IMG/VR virus record: IMGVR_UViG_3300029923_000008
Location: 1-64,000 of that record
DNA: 64,000 bases
Reading direction: 5' to 3' (one strand)
Source: a virus
Below are positions 16,850 through 26,052 of the stretch, in pieces. The notes under the pieces were generated by a model. It was not told the DNA's origin, did no database searches, and saw only the letters and a list, made by a program, of their open reading frames with translations. Within the stretch, counting starts at the first letter, position 1, and every line of letters begins with the position of its first letter. The translations under genes and the position numbers were made by a program.

Positions 16850-17163
16850 TAACTAAATTTAAATTGTTTGAAACAATTAGTAAAGATGAGCCAGAAATTG
16901 GAGATTGGGTAGTATGTAATGAATCAGAGTTATATTCTTATTATGACGTTATTAATTTCACATCAAATAATATAGGTAAATATATTAGATATGATACAGA
17001 TTTCATGGGACCATATGTGATATATTATGAAGAAATACCAAAAAATTTAGAAAAATATTTCTCGCACAATGAAAGAAATATGTCATTAGATGAAATAAAA
17101 TATATATCAAAAAATAAAGAAGAATTAGAATATATAATACAAACAAACAAATTTAATTTATGA
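16846..17163 (+). CDS. Bookend-tagged unknown protein with an SH3-like body
   Basis: A 105-residue protein with leader MITKFKLFETIS and tail QTNKFNL. The body EIGDWVVCNESEL...NIGKYIRYD...YVIYYEEIP looks like a small beta barrel, related in pattern to the protein at 22065 (GDYVRCHEL...NIGKIESID). Both ends overlap neighbours by four bases. Confidence 0.75.
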   Translation: MITKFKLFETISKDEPEIGDWVVCNESELYSYYDVINFTSNNIGKYIRYDTDFMGPYVIYYEEIPKNLEKYFSHNERNMSLDEIKYISKNKEELEYIIQTNKFNL

Positions 17164-17672
17164 TAATAAAATTTAATATATTTGAAAATTATTCTGATTA
17201 TTCTGAGATTAGAAAAATTGAATCAACATTAGAATTGATGAAAATTTTAGATGCGAAATCTTTAGATAGTAGAAGCATGGAGCCTTCAATAAAAATGATA
17301 AATTTATTAGATGATGGAGCATATCCAAACATAAAATCTAAAAATGGACAGACTCCTTTGACTTATGCTGCTACGTTATGTTATCATGACTTAATTTATA
17401 AACTAATAGAAGTTGGTGCTGAAATAGAAGCTAAAAATGATAATAATGATACTCCTTTGATGAGATCAGCTATAAATAGTGATGTTGCATCAATGTTTGT
17501 GTTATTATCTGCTGGATCTTCATTATATTGCAAAAATAATCAAGGACATAAACCATTTGATTTTTTAACTGATTATGATATTAATAAAATAGCTATTAAA
17601 TTTCCAGAAAAATATAAAGATTATTTAAAGAAAGATGAGTTTGATAATTCAGTAAAAAAATTTAATTTATAA
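17160..17672 (+). CDS. Ankyrin-repeat protein with both bookend tags
   Basis: A 170-residue protein with leader MIIKFNIFENYSD and tail SVKKFNL. About three ankyrin repeats are visible: NLLDDGAYPNIKSKNGQTPL, YKLIEVGAEIEAKNDNNDTP, and VLLSAGSSLYCKNNQGHKP (each about 33 residues apart). Ankyrin domains bind other proteins, so this phage protein probably has a protein partner. It sits in a four-gene run of tagged proteins. Confidence 0.85.
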   Translation: MIIKFNIFENYSDYSEIRKIESTLELMKILDAKSLDSRSMEPSIKMINLLDDGAYPNIKSKNGQTPLTYAATLCYHDLIYKLIEVGAEIEAKNDNNDTPLMRSAINSDVASMFVLLSAGSSLYCKNNQGHKPFDFLTDYDINKIAIKFPEKYKDYLKKDEFDNSVKKFNL

Positions 17673-17673
17673 T

Positions 17674-18351
17674 ATGAAACATGTTAAAATGTATGAAGAA
17701 AATAGTTATTCTATAATATTATTCAAAAATGAAAAAGAATTGAAAACATTATTATTAAAAAATGAAGATTTTTCAAAAGGTGATGTATTTCACGGTATAA
17801 TTGATGTTTTATATGAAGATTATTCATCTGATATTAATTATGATGATTTTTTAAATTTGGTAAAAGAAAAATATGGAACATTACCGTGTTTTTGTGTTCT
17901 TCTTGGTAACTATAATGGACAAGTTTTTAATGGCGGGCATCTACAATATTATGATAATGGATATGCCAGTTCTAAATCAAAAGGTTATTATAACCGTGGT
18001 GGTAATCCTTATAATAACGTTGATATTCATGAAAAAATGATTATTTTGTTTGAAAAATTAAAAATATCAGAACATATTTCTAAAAAATTAGTATATGATG
18101 CATATTCAATAATGAAAGATTTTAATTTTGATAGTGTTAATTTTAATTGTTACAATGGAGATAACGGAGAATATAGTGAGTATGATAATGATAAAAATGA
18201 AGATTTAGATAAATTAGATCAAAGATGGTATGATATAAATGAAGATTTTATTGATGAATTTAATAATTATCTAAAATCATTAAATTTAGAAGGAGATTCA
18301 ATATCAAAATTAATAGAGTTATCAAACAAAATAAATAAATACAATATATAA
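17674..18351 (+). CDS. DMP19-like protein with bookend tags
   Basis: A 225-residue protein with leader MKHVKMYEENSYS and tail INKYNI. The middle contains GQVFNGGHLQYYDNGYA near residue 95, the characteristic segment of the DMP19/DUF4375 family, in which a Neisseria member acts as a DNA mimic that binds a repressor. Whether this one mimics DNA is not known, but its C-terminal half is strongly acidic. A terminator overlaps its stop. Confidence 0.7.
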   Translation: MKHVKMYEENSYSIILFKNEKELKTLLLKNEDFSKGDVFHGIIDVLYEDYSSDINYDDFLNLVKEKYGTLPCFCVLLGNYNGQVFNGGHLQYYDNGYASSKSKGYYNRGGNPYNNVDIHEKMIILFEKLKISEHISKKLVYDAYSIMKDFNFDSVNFNCYNGDNGEYSEYDNDKNEDLDKLDQRWYDINEDFIDEFNNYLKSLNLEGDSISKLIELSNKINKYNI

Positions 18352-18382
18352 AAAGAGATGATTAATATCATCTCTTTTTTTA
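18351..18382 (+). terminator. Rho-independent terminator
   Basis: AAAAGAGATGAT and complement followed by T7, ending the tagged-protein operon and isolating the downstream polymerase gene. Confidence 0.85.
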
Positions 18383-18452
18383 TATGTCAGTTTAATATTT
18401 TTTATTTAAACCAATTATAAAATAATTGATATAATAAGAAACAATAAATATA

Positions 18453-19814
18453 ATGACAGCACAAGAAAAGAGAGATAAAATAGCAGAATTAAAAACAAAA
18501 ATTGATGTAACTAAGGCTGATTATGATAGAGCAAAAGCAATGCAATTAGCTTTGAAATTGGTTATTAACGGTACATATGGAGCATTCGCTCATCCTAAAT
18601 TTGTATTGTCAAATTCTCATATTGCAAATGCTATTACTGCTCAAGGACGTGATGTTATAAATTATATGCTTAAAAAAATAGAAACATATTTCTATAAAGA
18701 ATGGCACTTAGATGTAAAGACTCATCAACTACTTGGATTAGAATATATTGCTGAAAAAGATGGTAGTTTTTATTTATTAGATAGAAATGGAGATAATATT
18801 CATTATAAATATGAATCAGTTGATAATTTATTAGAAAAATTGAATTACTATCGTAATGATTTAGTTGAAGATAAAAAAGAATTAAATGGTTATAATGTAT
18901 TATTTAGTAGATTTATTCATGATTTCTCTAATGTAACTCAGTTACCAAAAGATGTTCCAATTACAATTTACGGCGATACTGATTCATTATATATTTCATT
19001 CGCTCCTATGATAAAGTCATGTGGATTTAATGGAGATGAATTAGACTTCATTCTTCATATGGATAGAGTTTTTATAGAAAAAAAATATAATGGTTGGCTA
19101 GATGAATATGCTGCAAGATATGGAGTTAAGAATATACACAACTTTGAATTAGAAACAATTAATAGATCAGCATTACACATACAAAAAAAGCATTATATAA
19201 ATAATGTAGCTTGGGAAGATGGCTTATTTTATGAAAGTATGAGTTATTTTTATCCAAAAGGTGTTGAAATTGTTAAATCATCTACCCCTCCATTTGTTAG
19301 AGAAAATATTTATGAGTTTTTGAGATATATATTTTCTAATCCTAATAATTTGAATATTAGAAAAATATTACTAATTGTGAAAGATTTGAAAAAACAATTC
19401 ATGATGGCTAATATTGAAGATATTAGTATGACTTCAAGTTGCACTAATTATCCAATTAAAGTTATTGATGATGTTACTGATGTTTTATGTGTTAAGGGTG
19501 CTCACTTTGCAGTTAAAGCTGCAGCTTTACACAATTACTTATTAAATAAAAACTCTGAATATAAAACAAAGTATGATAATATTAGAGGAGGACGTATAAA
19601 ATATTTTTATTGTAATCATGTTAAAAATAGCGTATTTGCATATCAAAGAGGATTATATCCATATGAAATATGTGAAAAAGAAGGTGTTAAAATAGATTAT
19701 GATGAACAATTTGATGTGACAATGCTTCACATCGTAAATAGGTTTCTTGAACCAATTGGATTACCTACAATAAATAAAAGATTGTCAGTTTTGAATTCAA
19801 TCTTTCAATTTTAA
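18453..19814 (+). CDS. DNA polymerase family B, C-terminal part (palm/thumb) of a split enzyme
   Basis: This 453-residue protein carries only the second half of a family-B polymerase: motif B KLVINGTYGAF (residues 35-45) and motif C ITIYGDTDSLYIS near 172-184 with the two catalytic Asp residues, then the thumb. The 3'-5' exonuclease and motif A (DxxSLYP) are absent, and no gene in the window encodes them. The frame begins with a charged helix just before motif B, so the break lies between motifs A and B. Split gp43 genes are known in some T4-like phages. A terminator precedes it, so the two halves are not co-transcribed here. Confidence 0.88.
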   Translation: MTAQEKRDKIAELKTKIDVTKADYDRAKAMQLALKLVINGTYGAFAHPKFVLSNSHIANAITAQGRDVINYMLKKIETYFYKEWHLDVKTHQLLGLEYIAEKDGSFYLLDRNGDNIHYKYESVDNLLEKLNYYRNDLVEDKKELNGYNVLFSRFIHDFSNVTQLPKDVPITIYGDTDSLYISFAPMIKSCGFNGDELDFILHMDRVFIEKKYNGWLDEYAARYGVKNIHNFELETINRSALHIQKKHYINNVAWEDGLFYESMSYFYPKGVEIVKSSTPPFVRENIYEFLRYIFSNPNNLNIRKILLIVKDLKKQFMMANIEDISMTSSCTNYPIKVIDDVTDVLCVKGAHFAVKAAALHNYLLNKNSEYKTKYDNIRGGRIKYFYCNHVKNSVFAYQRGLYPYEICEKEGVKIDYDEQFDVTMLHIVNRFLEPIGLPTINKRLSVLNSIFQF

Positions 19815-19888
19815 ACAAATATTGTTGTTGATTAATTATCAAACAAATTATCATATTTATAATATATATTTAATAACGTAAAATAAAT

Positions 19889-20734
19889 ATGAAAAAAATA
19901 ACAGGAGATAAATTTCAAGAATCATTTAAAAATGATTTAAGTAAAGTTAATAAAAATACAAATCATGAGCTTAGCTTTGATTTGTTTGGTGTATCACATA
20001 AAGAAGTTAAAGATATAGATTCTAAAAATAAGATAAATAATATTGATAGAAAAATAATTAAATGTGAATATATTAAATTAAAAAAAATAAAGATACCAGG
20101 ACTTAATTGCTGTAGTGCATATCGAGGTGATTTATTAATAACTAATTTTAATAACTTTATAATTGCTGATGTTAAAAATTATTATGATATTAATAATATT
20201 ATGAAATTTCCTAAAGATTTAAATAAAAAAAATTTTTTTAAAGGAGTGGATTCTAATATTAAACCATTAATTTTTTGTGAATTATTGAATATACCTATAT
20301 TAAATAATTTATTTAAAAGTGAATCTGACTTCAATAAAATAAAAAACAATTTTAGTTTATTGACAAAAATTGGAAAAATAACTAGAGAAAAATGTATTGA
20401 TATAATATCATTTTCGGAAATTGGTTATGCATATAAAGAAAAACAACTTGAGAATATTAAATATTTTTTATCAAAATCTGATAGTAGTGATGATATTTTA
20501 TTTTTAAAAAAATTAGATATAAATAATTTTGTTAATTGTGATTACATAACAGTTAAGATGAGAATAGATGATAATGGTTATACTTATATTTATTTTTGTG
20601 ATGATAAAGATGAATGTATTTATGTATTATCACAAAGAAAATATAACAAAAAACACGGATTTGTTGGAAATTGTTCTTTTTTATGCAGAAATATTGTACC
20701 AGAAATTGTCGTTGATTTGTCATCTTATGCATGA
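19889..20734 (+). CDS. Unknown protein
   Basis: A 281-residue Lys/Asn-rich protein starting MKKITGDKFQESF. Cysteines cluster in GLNCCSAYRGD and near the end (GNCSFLCRN). No domain recognised. It lies between the polymerase fragment and a DNA methyltransferase on the same strand. Confidence 0.65.
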   Translation: MKKITGDKFQESFKNDLSKVNKNTNHELSFDLFGVSHKEVKDIDSKNKINNIDRKIIKCEYIKLKKIKIPGLNCCSAYRGDLLITNFNNFIIADVKNYYDINNIMKFPKDLNKKNFFKGVDSNIKPLIFCELLNIPILNNLFKSESDFNKIKNNFSLLTKIGKITREKCIDIISFSEIGYAYKEKQLENIKYFLSKSDSSDDILFLKKLDINNFVNCDYITVKMRIDDNGYTYIYFCDDKDECIYVLSQRKYNKKHGFVGNCSFLCRNIVPEIVVDLSSYA

Positions 20735-20780
20735 TTAAATAATTTATATTATAATTAAAAACAAAAAAAACAAATAATAA

Positions 20781-21527
20781 ATGCTAGAATTTAATAAAAT
20801 ATATCAGATGGATGTATTAGAAGGATTAAGAAAACTAGATGATAATAGTATTGATGCTGGAGTATCTTCACCACCATATAATAAACTTGGACTCATGAAA
20901 GGAAAAAAGCAAAAAGGTGGAGATTGGGATGGATATATCACATATGATAATTTTGAAGATAATATGCCTGAAGATGAGTATCAGAAATGGCAAATAGAAA
21001 TATTAAATGAAATTCAGAGAGTATTAAAACCTGGTGGCTCATTTTTTTATAATCATAAAAATAGAAGATATGATAAAACAGAGTATTCTCCATATGAATG
21101 GGTTAGTAAATCAAATATAAATATTTATCAAACAATTATTTGGGATAGAAAAGCTGATGTTAATAATTCTTTATATTTTTTTCAACCAGTATATGAATTA
21201 GTATATTGGTTAACAAAAGATAATAAAAAAGCACCAATTTTCAATAAAAGAGATTTGATTGAACAAAAAAGTATTTGGAGAATATCACCAAAAATGAATA
21301 TTCCTCATCCAGCTCCTTTTCCAGAAGAATTAGTTGAACATTGTATAAATGCAACTACTAAAGAAGGAGATGTAGTATTAGATCCTTTTATGGGAGTAGG
21401 CACAACTGCTCTTGTTGCAAAAAGATTAGGTAGAAAGTATATCGGTTTTGATATATCAGGAGAATATATTAATATTGCTGAAAAAAATGTAGAGGAAGGC
21501 AAAATTAGAAAAAAAAATGAAATGTAA
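20781..21527 (+). CDS. DNA methyltransferase (beta-class, N4-cytosine or N6-adenine)
   Basis: A complete 248-residue enzyme. The catalytic SSPPYNK is at residues 29-35 and the AdoMet-binding DPFMGVGTTALVAKRLGRKYIGFDIS lies near 205-230, the motif order of beta-class enzymes. The QRVLKPGGSFFYNHK segment is also typical. The specificity cannot be read from sequence. No restriction gene is adjacent. The next gene's start overlaps its stop. Confidence 0.9.
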   Translation: MLEFNKIYQMDVLEGLRKLDDNSIDAGVSSPPYNKLGLMKGKKQKGGDWDGYITYDNFEDNMPEDEYQKWQIEILNEIQRVLKPGGSFFYNHKNRRYDKTEYSPYEWVSKSNINIYQTIIWDRKADVNNSLYFFQPVYELVYWLTKDNKKAPIFNKRDLIEQKSIWRISPKMNIPHPAPFPEELVEHCINATTKEGDVVLDPFMGVGTTALVAKRLGRKYIGFDISGEYINIAEKNVEEGKIRKKNEM

Positions 21528-21751
21528 TGAAAGAAAAAGTCACTGTAGAAAAAGAAAAGAAAAATGTTGAATTTGTTTTTGAAAATTCAGAAGATTTTAA
21601 TAAATATACAGGAAAAATTAAAACATCTGAAATAGATACTGAAGATTGTATATTAACTATTTATAAAAAAGGATCAGTCGTTAGAAAACTTCGTAGAATA
21701 GGAATCAATGAAAATTCAACAAAAAATATTAATTATAGAGAAATAATTTAA
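21527..21751 (+). CDS. Small unknown protein
   Basis: A 74-residue basic/acidic protein overlapping the methyltransferase stop codon by one base. No recognised domain; may be translationally coupled to the methyltransferase. Confidence 0.6.
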   Translation: MKEKVTVEKEKKNVEFVFENSEDFNKYTGKIKTSEIDTEDCILTIYKKGSVVRKLRRIGINENSTKNINYREII

Positions 21752-21753
21752 AA

Positions 21754-22002
21754 ATGAGCATAAAAACAACACATATAGTAACAAGAGAATTCGCAATTAA
21801 TGCAATTATTAAAAAACAATCAGATCTTTATAATTTATCTGATGAAGATCTTTCAAATTTATTAGAAGAAAGTATTCATAATGGTTTTTATAATTTTATC
21901 ATTGTTAGTGAATCTGAAATGATAGAAAACAAAAATAAAAATTGTTCTAGTCCTTATTTGGATGATATTTATTATTTACCAGAAAGTAATGATGCTTGGT
22001 AA
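21754..22002 (+). CDS. Small unknown protein
   Basis: An 82-residue protein with helical LSDEDLSNLLEESIHNG. It resembles short phage proteins containing a DEDL helix, but no function can be stated. A terminator follows at once. Confidence 0.6.
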   Translation: MSIKTTHIVTREFAINAIIKKQSDLYNLSDEDLSNLLEESIHNGFYNFIIVSESEMIENKNKNCSSPYLDDIYYLPESNDAW

Positions 22003-22003
22003 T

Positions 22004-22036
22004 AAAAAATCCACAATTTATTGTGGATTTTTTTAT
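22004..22036 (+). terminator. Rho-independent terminator
   Basis: AAAAAATCCACAA pairs with TTGTGGATTTTTT across a four-base loop, followed by T residues. Confidence 0.88.
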
Positions 22037-22064
22037 ATATAATTATTATAAAATAATTTTTAAT

Positions 22065-22403
22065 ATGAAATTTTTAAAACATTATGAAGATTTAAATTCT
22101 GGATTTAACGTAGGTGATTATGTAAGATGTCATGAATTGACATATTCAAAAGATTTGAAAAACTTTTTTGAGAATAATATCGGAAAAATTGAATCCATAG
22201 ATTATGATAAACATGACAATTTTAAATATTATAATGTCAAATTTGAAAATATTCCTATTGAAATATTAGATTATATAAAAAAATATTATACTAGTAACTT
22301 TGATTATACTATGCCGTTTTCTGATGCAGATTTAATATTAGCTACACCTGATGAAATTAAAGAACAGAAAATTAAAAATTTATCTGATAAATTTAATATT
22401 TAA
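22065..22403 (+). CDS. Bookend-tagged protein with an SH3-like body
   Basis: A 112-residue protein from ATG 22065. The in-frame ATG at 21996 lies across the terminator and is rejected. Leader MKFLKHYEDLNSG and tail SDKFNI are of the tagged set. The body NVGDYVRCHEL...NNIGKIESIDYDKH...VKFENIPIEI parallels the 16846 protein. It converges on and overlaps the SLOG-like gene by 11 bases. Confidence 0.7.
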   Translation: MKFLKHYEDLNSGFNVGDYVRCHELTYSKDLKNFFENNIGKIESIDYDKHDNFKYYNVKFENIPIEILDYIKKYYTSNFDYTMPFSDADLILATPDEIKEQKIKNLSDKFNI

Positions 22404-22926
22404 ATAAACTTATTATTGCATTCATTCCATTTTCATTTATATTTCTTGTTCCAATTCCTGCAAATTTTTCAGTTAATTTTGGAATACCTTCATATATTTC
22501 AAATGCGTTTGACTCATAATCAAAATAATGCCACTGGTTCACATTTTGCTCAAATAAATATACTGGTTTGTGATTGTCAATCGCACAAGAACAAGCATAA
22601 CCTGTTCCACCTCTGACATTAGTTTCATTTTCAAGAGTACCAATTGCAAATATTGTATCAGAACATTTTACTTGAAACCAATCTCTTGATATTAGATATT
22701 TTACATATGAAGAAATATTCTTTATGTTTCTATTTAGTCTTTCATTAGCAATTTTTATATGTTCATAACCTTCTTTTATCTGATTTGTTGATAGAATATA
22801 TTTATTATCTGATTTTGTGTTATGTCCTTCAAAAGAAAAAGATATGACTTTTATTCCTTTTTTAATTGATTCTTGCTCAAATATATAATCTGATCCAGAT
22901 GCACCTCCGCTATAGCATGTTTTCAT
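22393..22926 (-). CDS. SLOG-superfamily (Rossmann-like nucleotide-binding) protein
   Basis: A 177-residue protein with a glycine-rich opening YSGGASGSDYIFE (residues 5-17), then the SLOG-type TNVRGGTGYACSCAIDNHKPVYLFEQ and a final FAGIGTRNINENG. SLOG/DprA-like folds bind nucleotides or nucleotide-derived signals, and some sense signals in anti-phage systems. This phage copy could bind such a molecule, but that is only inference. Confidence 0.7.
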   Translation of the reverse strand: MKTCYSGGASGSDYIFEQESIKKGIKVISFSFEGHNTKSDNKYILSTNQIKEGYEHIKIANERLNRNIKNISSYVKYLISRDWFQVKCSDTIFAIGTLENETNVRGGTGYACSCAIDNHKPVYLFEQNVNQWHYFDYESNAFEIYEGIPKLTEKFAGIGTRNINENGMNAIISLFKY

Positions 22927-23351
22927 ATTGACTTATTTATATTAATTAATTTTTCTTTTCTTTTATGTGTAATTAGGTATTTGTTGAATATGTCTTTTTT
23001 ATTATCCCAATAATCACTTGTCTCTCCAATATTATCATTTTCCATTAAAGAGTTATATCCAGACACTTTTTCATATATTTCACATGGATTATAAAGACAT
23101 ATATCATTTATATAATCTGATTTATGATAATCTATTATTAATTTTATATAATTTCCTGTTCCAAAATTTATATCATTTAAAATATTTATCCAATTATTAA
23201 TAGGTTTTATGATTTTATATATGTGTATTGCATACGGATGAACAGAAATTAAATATTTTTCGTTTAATCCATAATAATCTCTATAGCTCAAGTTATGAAA
23301 TTTTGTTTTTAACATTTCATCTATAATTTTAATGATATCAGTTTCTCTCAT
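22923..23351 (-). CDS. Unknown protein with C-terminal RKEKL tag
   Basis: A 142-residue protein rich in Tyr, Asn and Ile, unrecognised, ending THKRKEKLININKSI, a clear RKEKL tail. It overlaps genes on both sides by 4-14 bases in a four-gene minus-strand run. Confidence 0.65.
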   Translation of the reverse strand: MRETDIIKIIDEMLKTKFHNLSYRDYYGLNEKYLISVHPYAIHIYKIIKPINNWINILNDINFGTGNYIKLIIDYHKSDYINDICLYNPCEIYEKVSGYNSLMENDNIGETSDYWDNKKDIFNKYLITHKRKEKLININKSI

Positions 23352-23850
23352 TTGTTATTATTATTTCATTTCTAAAAATAAAATTATCTCCACTATATTT
23401 ATTAATATTATAATCTTTATATAATTTTCTTATGAATTGGTTATCCTCATATGATATAATAACTTTTCCTTTGAGCTTATCAATTTCATTTTTTAGTTCT
23501 ATATGAAAATTTTCATTATAATTCTCACAATTTTCATATAAAAATTCTTTTTTATAATATGGAGGGTCTAAATACCAAAAAATATTTTCAGTATTATACA
23601 TACTGAAAATTTCTTTATAATCTAAGTGATGAATTATATTAGCATCAATTTTTTTATCATAAGTATTTATGTCATTATAAATTGAAAAATTAGGTTTAAT
23701 TTTTAAATAATTAAAAACACAGTAGTTACCACCAAATGGCTCACAATACATATCAATTTCATTAGGTATGAAATTTATTATAAATGAGTCATATAACTCT
23801 TTCTTTTTATATCCAAATATCATTTCTATTATTTTATTAATGATAACCAT
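23338..23850 (-). CDS. D12-class N6-adenine DNA methyltransferase (small, Dam-like)
   Basis: A compact 170-residue enzyme. Motif I EPFGGNYCVFNYL (residues 37-49), the YNDIN segment, the catalytic WYLDPPYYK (D95-P-P-Y98), and ISYED later match Dam/D12 enzymes that methylate adenine, typically in GATC. It is shorter than Dam (about 270 residues), because the helical recognition insert between motifs is reduced. An alternative start is the ATG at 23823. Overlaps the upstream gene by 22 bases. Confidence 0.82.
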   Translation of the reverse strand: MVIINKIIEMIFGYKKKELYDSFIINFIPNEIDMYCEPFGGNYCVFNYLKIKPNFSIYNDINTYDKKIDANIIHHLDYKEIFSMYNTENIFWYLDPPYYKKEFLYENCENYNENFHIELKNEIDKLKGKVIISYEDNQFIRKLYKDYNINKYSGDNFIFRNEIIITNERN

Positions 23851-24551
23851 TCATTGAAAAAATTTCTAAAATTTTGATCTCCTCCAAGCTCTCTTTTAAA
23901 TATCTCAAACACTTTACTATCTTTGTATAGTCTATGTTCAATACTTGGAACTTCTTCAATATTATTATTAGTTATTTTTATTTTTTTAAAGTTTAAAAAT
24001 TTTTTAAATCCAAATGGTTCATCTGATAATATACGATAATCTGTATTACCATTTAAAACTCCATTTAATTCACTATCAGATAGAATTTTCAAATATACAG
24101 AAGCATCTGCCAATGCTGCATATTCAATATTTTCTAAATTTTCTGGTAAAAATACAGAGAATTCTATTTCTGCTTCATCATTAACGAATCCTCTATTTTC
24201 AAATTCCTCGTCTATCTTCTTTTGTTCATTTTCAGGTAAATCATCATATTCGTATCCATTATCATCTAGAAAATCTTCCCATGACTGTTTTTTTCCAACT
24301 TCAACTCTATTTTCAATAAAATTTGTTTCATCTGACAGTAACAGATGCTGTTTTTTCATCCAATCAAATACATTTACATTAATATCAAATCCGTAATTAT
24401 TAAACAACTCTAAAACTTTAGAACCTAATTTTAAATCTAATTCTTTATTGCCTATTTTAATTTTTGGCTGTAGTATATTATTAACACTCCATTTATCAAT
24501 TTTTGAGAATGGTACTGTTTTTATTTCTTCGTTAAATCTTTTTATTTCCAT
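23829..24551 (-). CDS. Unknown protein with N-terminal leader
   Basis: A 240-residue acidic protein starting MEIKRFNEEIKTV, the bookend-type leader, but lacking the KFN tail (ends EWLSLIK). No domain recognised. First gene of the minus-strand run 24551-22393. Confidence 0.6.
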   Translation of the reverse strand: MEIKRFNEEIKTVPFSKIDKWSVNNILQPKIKIGNKELDLKLGSKVLELFNNYGFDINVNVFDWMKKQHLLLSDETNFIENRVEVGKKQSWEDFLDDNGYEYDDLPENEQKKIDEEFENRGFVNDEAEIEFSVFLPENLENIEYAALADASVYLKILSDSELNGVLNGNTDYRILSDEPFGFKKFLNFKKIKITNNNIEEVPSIEHRLYKDSKVFEIFKRELGGDQNFRNFFNEWLSLIK

Positions 24552-24635
24552 AATTTCCTTGTTTTTTGTGAAAGTATATATTAATTTTTTGATGAATTTT
24601 TTTTTATATATACTTGAAAATATAATATAATATTA
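24552..24635. promoter_or_regulatory. Divergent promoter region
   Basis: On the minus strand a TATACTTTC box about 25 bases before the 24551 start deviates slightly from TAnnTTTG. On the plus strand TTTTATATATACTT precedes ATG 24636 and matches the AT-rich motif seen before other genes (see findings). Confidence 0.4.
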
Positions 24636-26051
24636 ATGAAAATCTACTCTAATGAATATATTACAGATTTTAACAAATTAAAAAATTCTGTTATAGGGTT
24701 TGAATTTGAATTTTATACCGATAAATCATATTTTAAATTAATTGAATTATTAAATAATACTCTTGCTCCTATTCAGGTACATGGTTATAGAAAATATCAC
24801 TCAACTTTTACTCCAGATGAAAATAATTTTAAAATTGAACCAGATTTATCAGGTGGTGCTGATCTTGTAGAATTAATTACTGGACCAATACCTTATGTAA
24901 ATTCTAAAATAATTTTATTGAAAATTTTAAAAGTTCTTGATAAATATGCTAGAACTGATGAAAAATGCTCTATTCACATCAATATATCTTTTGATGATAT
25001 AGGTAATGGTAAAGTATTAGATAATTTAAATAAGTTAAAATTAATTTTATCTGTAGATGAAGAACGAATATACAACTTTTTTCCTGAAAGAAAAAATAAT
25101 ATCTATGCAAAAAGTGTTAAAACATTAATTCCATTCAAAGGTTTTGATTTTTCTACTAATGCAGTAGATATATTACAGAATAATGTACAAATAGGAAATA
25201 CTAAATATTATGGAATAAATTTTATACCAGCAGAAAATATTGAAGCATCTGGACAAAGATTAGAGTGGAGATATATTGGAGGAGATAATTATAATCAGAA
25301 ATCATCTGAGATATTATCATTAATGGATTATTTTATAGCAATTACTTGGAATTGTTGTGATGCTAAATTGGATGATAATGATTTAAAAAAATTACAAAAA
25401 TATTTATTTGAAAATATTAATATATTCAAAACATTTTCAAATTATAATGATTTTATTGCAGAATTTCCAACAATTGATATTCAAGTAGATAAATTGAATG
25501 ATTATAGTATAGTGAAAGCTTATTATGATACTATTTATACTAAGATATTTGACATGGTTAGAAATATTTATAATCTTAAAGATTGTATTATAAATTTAGA
25601 TACTGAAGTTAATAGAATTGAATTGGTTGATGCAACTTTTAAAACAATATTTGATTTATATGATTTAGATTTTATTGAATGCTCTATGAATAATGGTAGA
25701 TATACAAGCTGTAATTTTATCTCATCAGAATTAGTTAATGGTACTATTCATGGCGGAGAAATTTCTGATACTGATATATTGAATTCTAAAATTGAAAGTG
25801 CTACGATTGATTTAGATTCAGAAGTTAGTGATTGTTATTTATATCAATGTATGATTAACTGTAGAGTAAAAGGAAATTCTGTTATAAGAATGTGTAAGCT
25901 TGGACCAAATGCAATTATAGATGATTCTGTTAAGATTGCAACTGATACTAACAATTATTTTCACACTACACCAACTGGAGAAGATATTAAAAAAGGACCA
26001 GAAGATTTGAAAGATATGAAAATACCATTCACAAAAGGAAAAAAATGGTAA
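24636..26051 (+). CDS. Amidoligase-like protein with a C-terminal beta-helix-like region
   Basis: A 471-residue protein. Residues 20-30 (SVIGFEFEFYTD) and CSIHINISFDD near 120 match the amidoligase family (carboxylate-amine ligases of the glutamine-synthetase-like fold), with the acidic EFE and the HxN motifs expected for metal/ATP binding. Residues 350-440 are a run of short strands (CSMNNGRYTSCNFISSELVNG and on) resembling a pentapeptide or beta-helix. Family members are thought to add amino acids or peptides to proteins or cell-wall material. It leads a plus-strand operon of tagged small proteins, which could be substrates or partners (speculative). Confidence 0.72.
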   Translation: MKIYSNEYITDFNKLKNSVIGFEFEFYTDKSYFKLIELLNNTLAPIQVHGYRKYHSTFTPDENNFKIEPDLSGGADLVELITGPIPYVNSKIILLKILKVLDKYARTDEKCSIHINISFDDIGNGKVLDNLNKLKLILSVDEERIYNFFPERKNNIYAKSVKTLIPFKGFDFSTNAVDILQNNVQIGNTKYYGINFIPAENIEASGQRLEWRYIGGDNYNQKSSEILSLMDYFIAITWNCCDAKLDDNDLKKLQKYLFENINIFKTFSNYNDFIAEFPTIDIQVDKLNDYSIVKAYYDTIYTKIFDMVRNIYNLKDCIINLDTEVNRIELVDATFKTIFDLYDLDFIECSMNNGRYTSCNFISSELVNGTIHGGEISDTDILNSKIESATIDLDSEVSDCYLYQCMINCRVKGNSVIRMCKLGPNAIIDDSVKIATDTNNYFHTTPTGEDIKKGPEDLKDMKIPFTKGKKW

Positions 26052-26052
26052 T

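Noticed and set aside
18453-19814. Reading the polymerase as full length with a frameshift
   Set aside because: The upstream 100 bases hold a terminator and a gap, with no exonuclease or motif A in any frame nearby.
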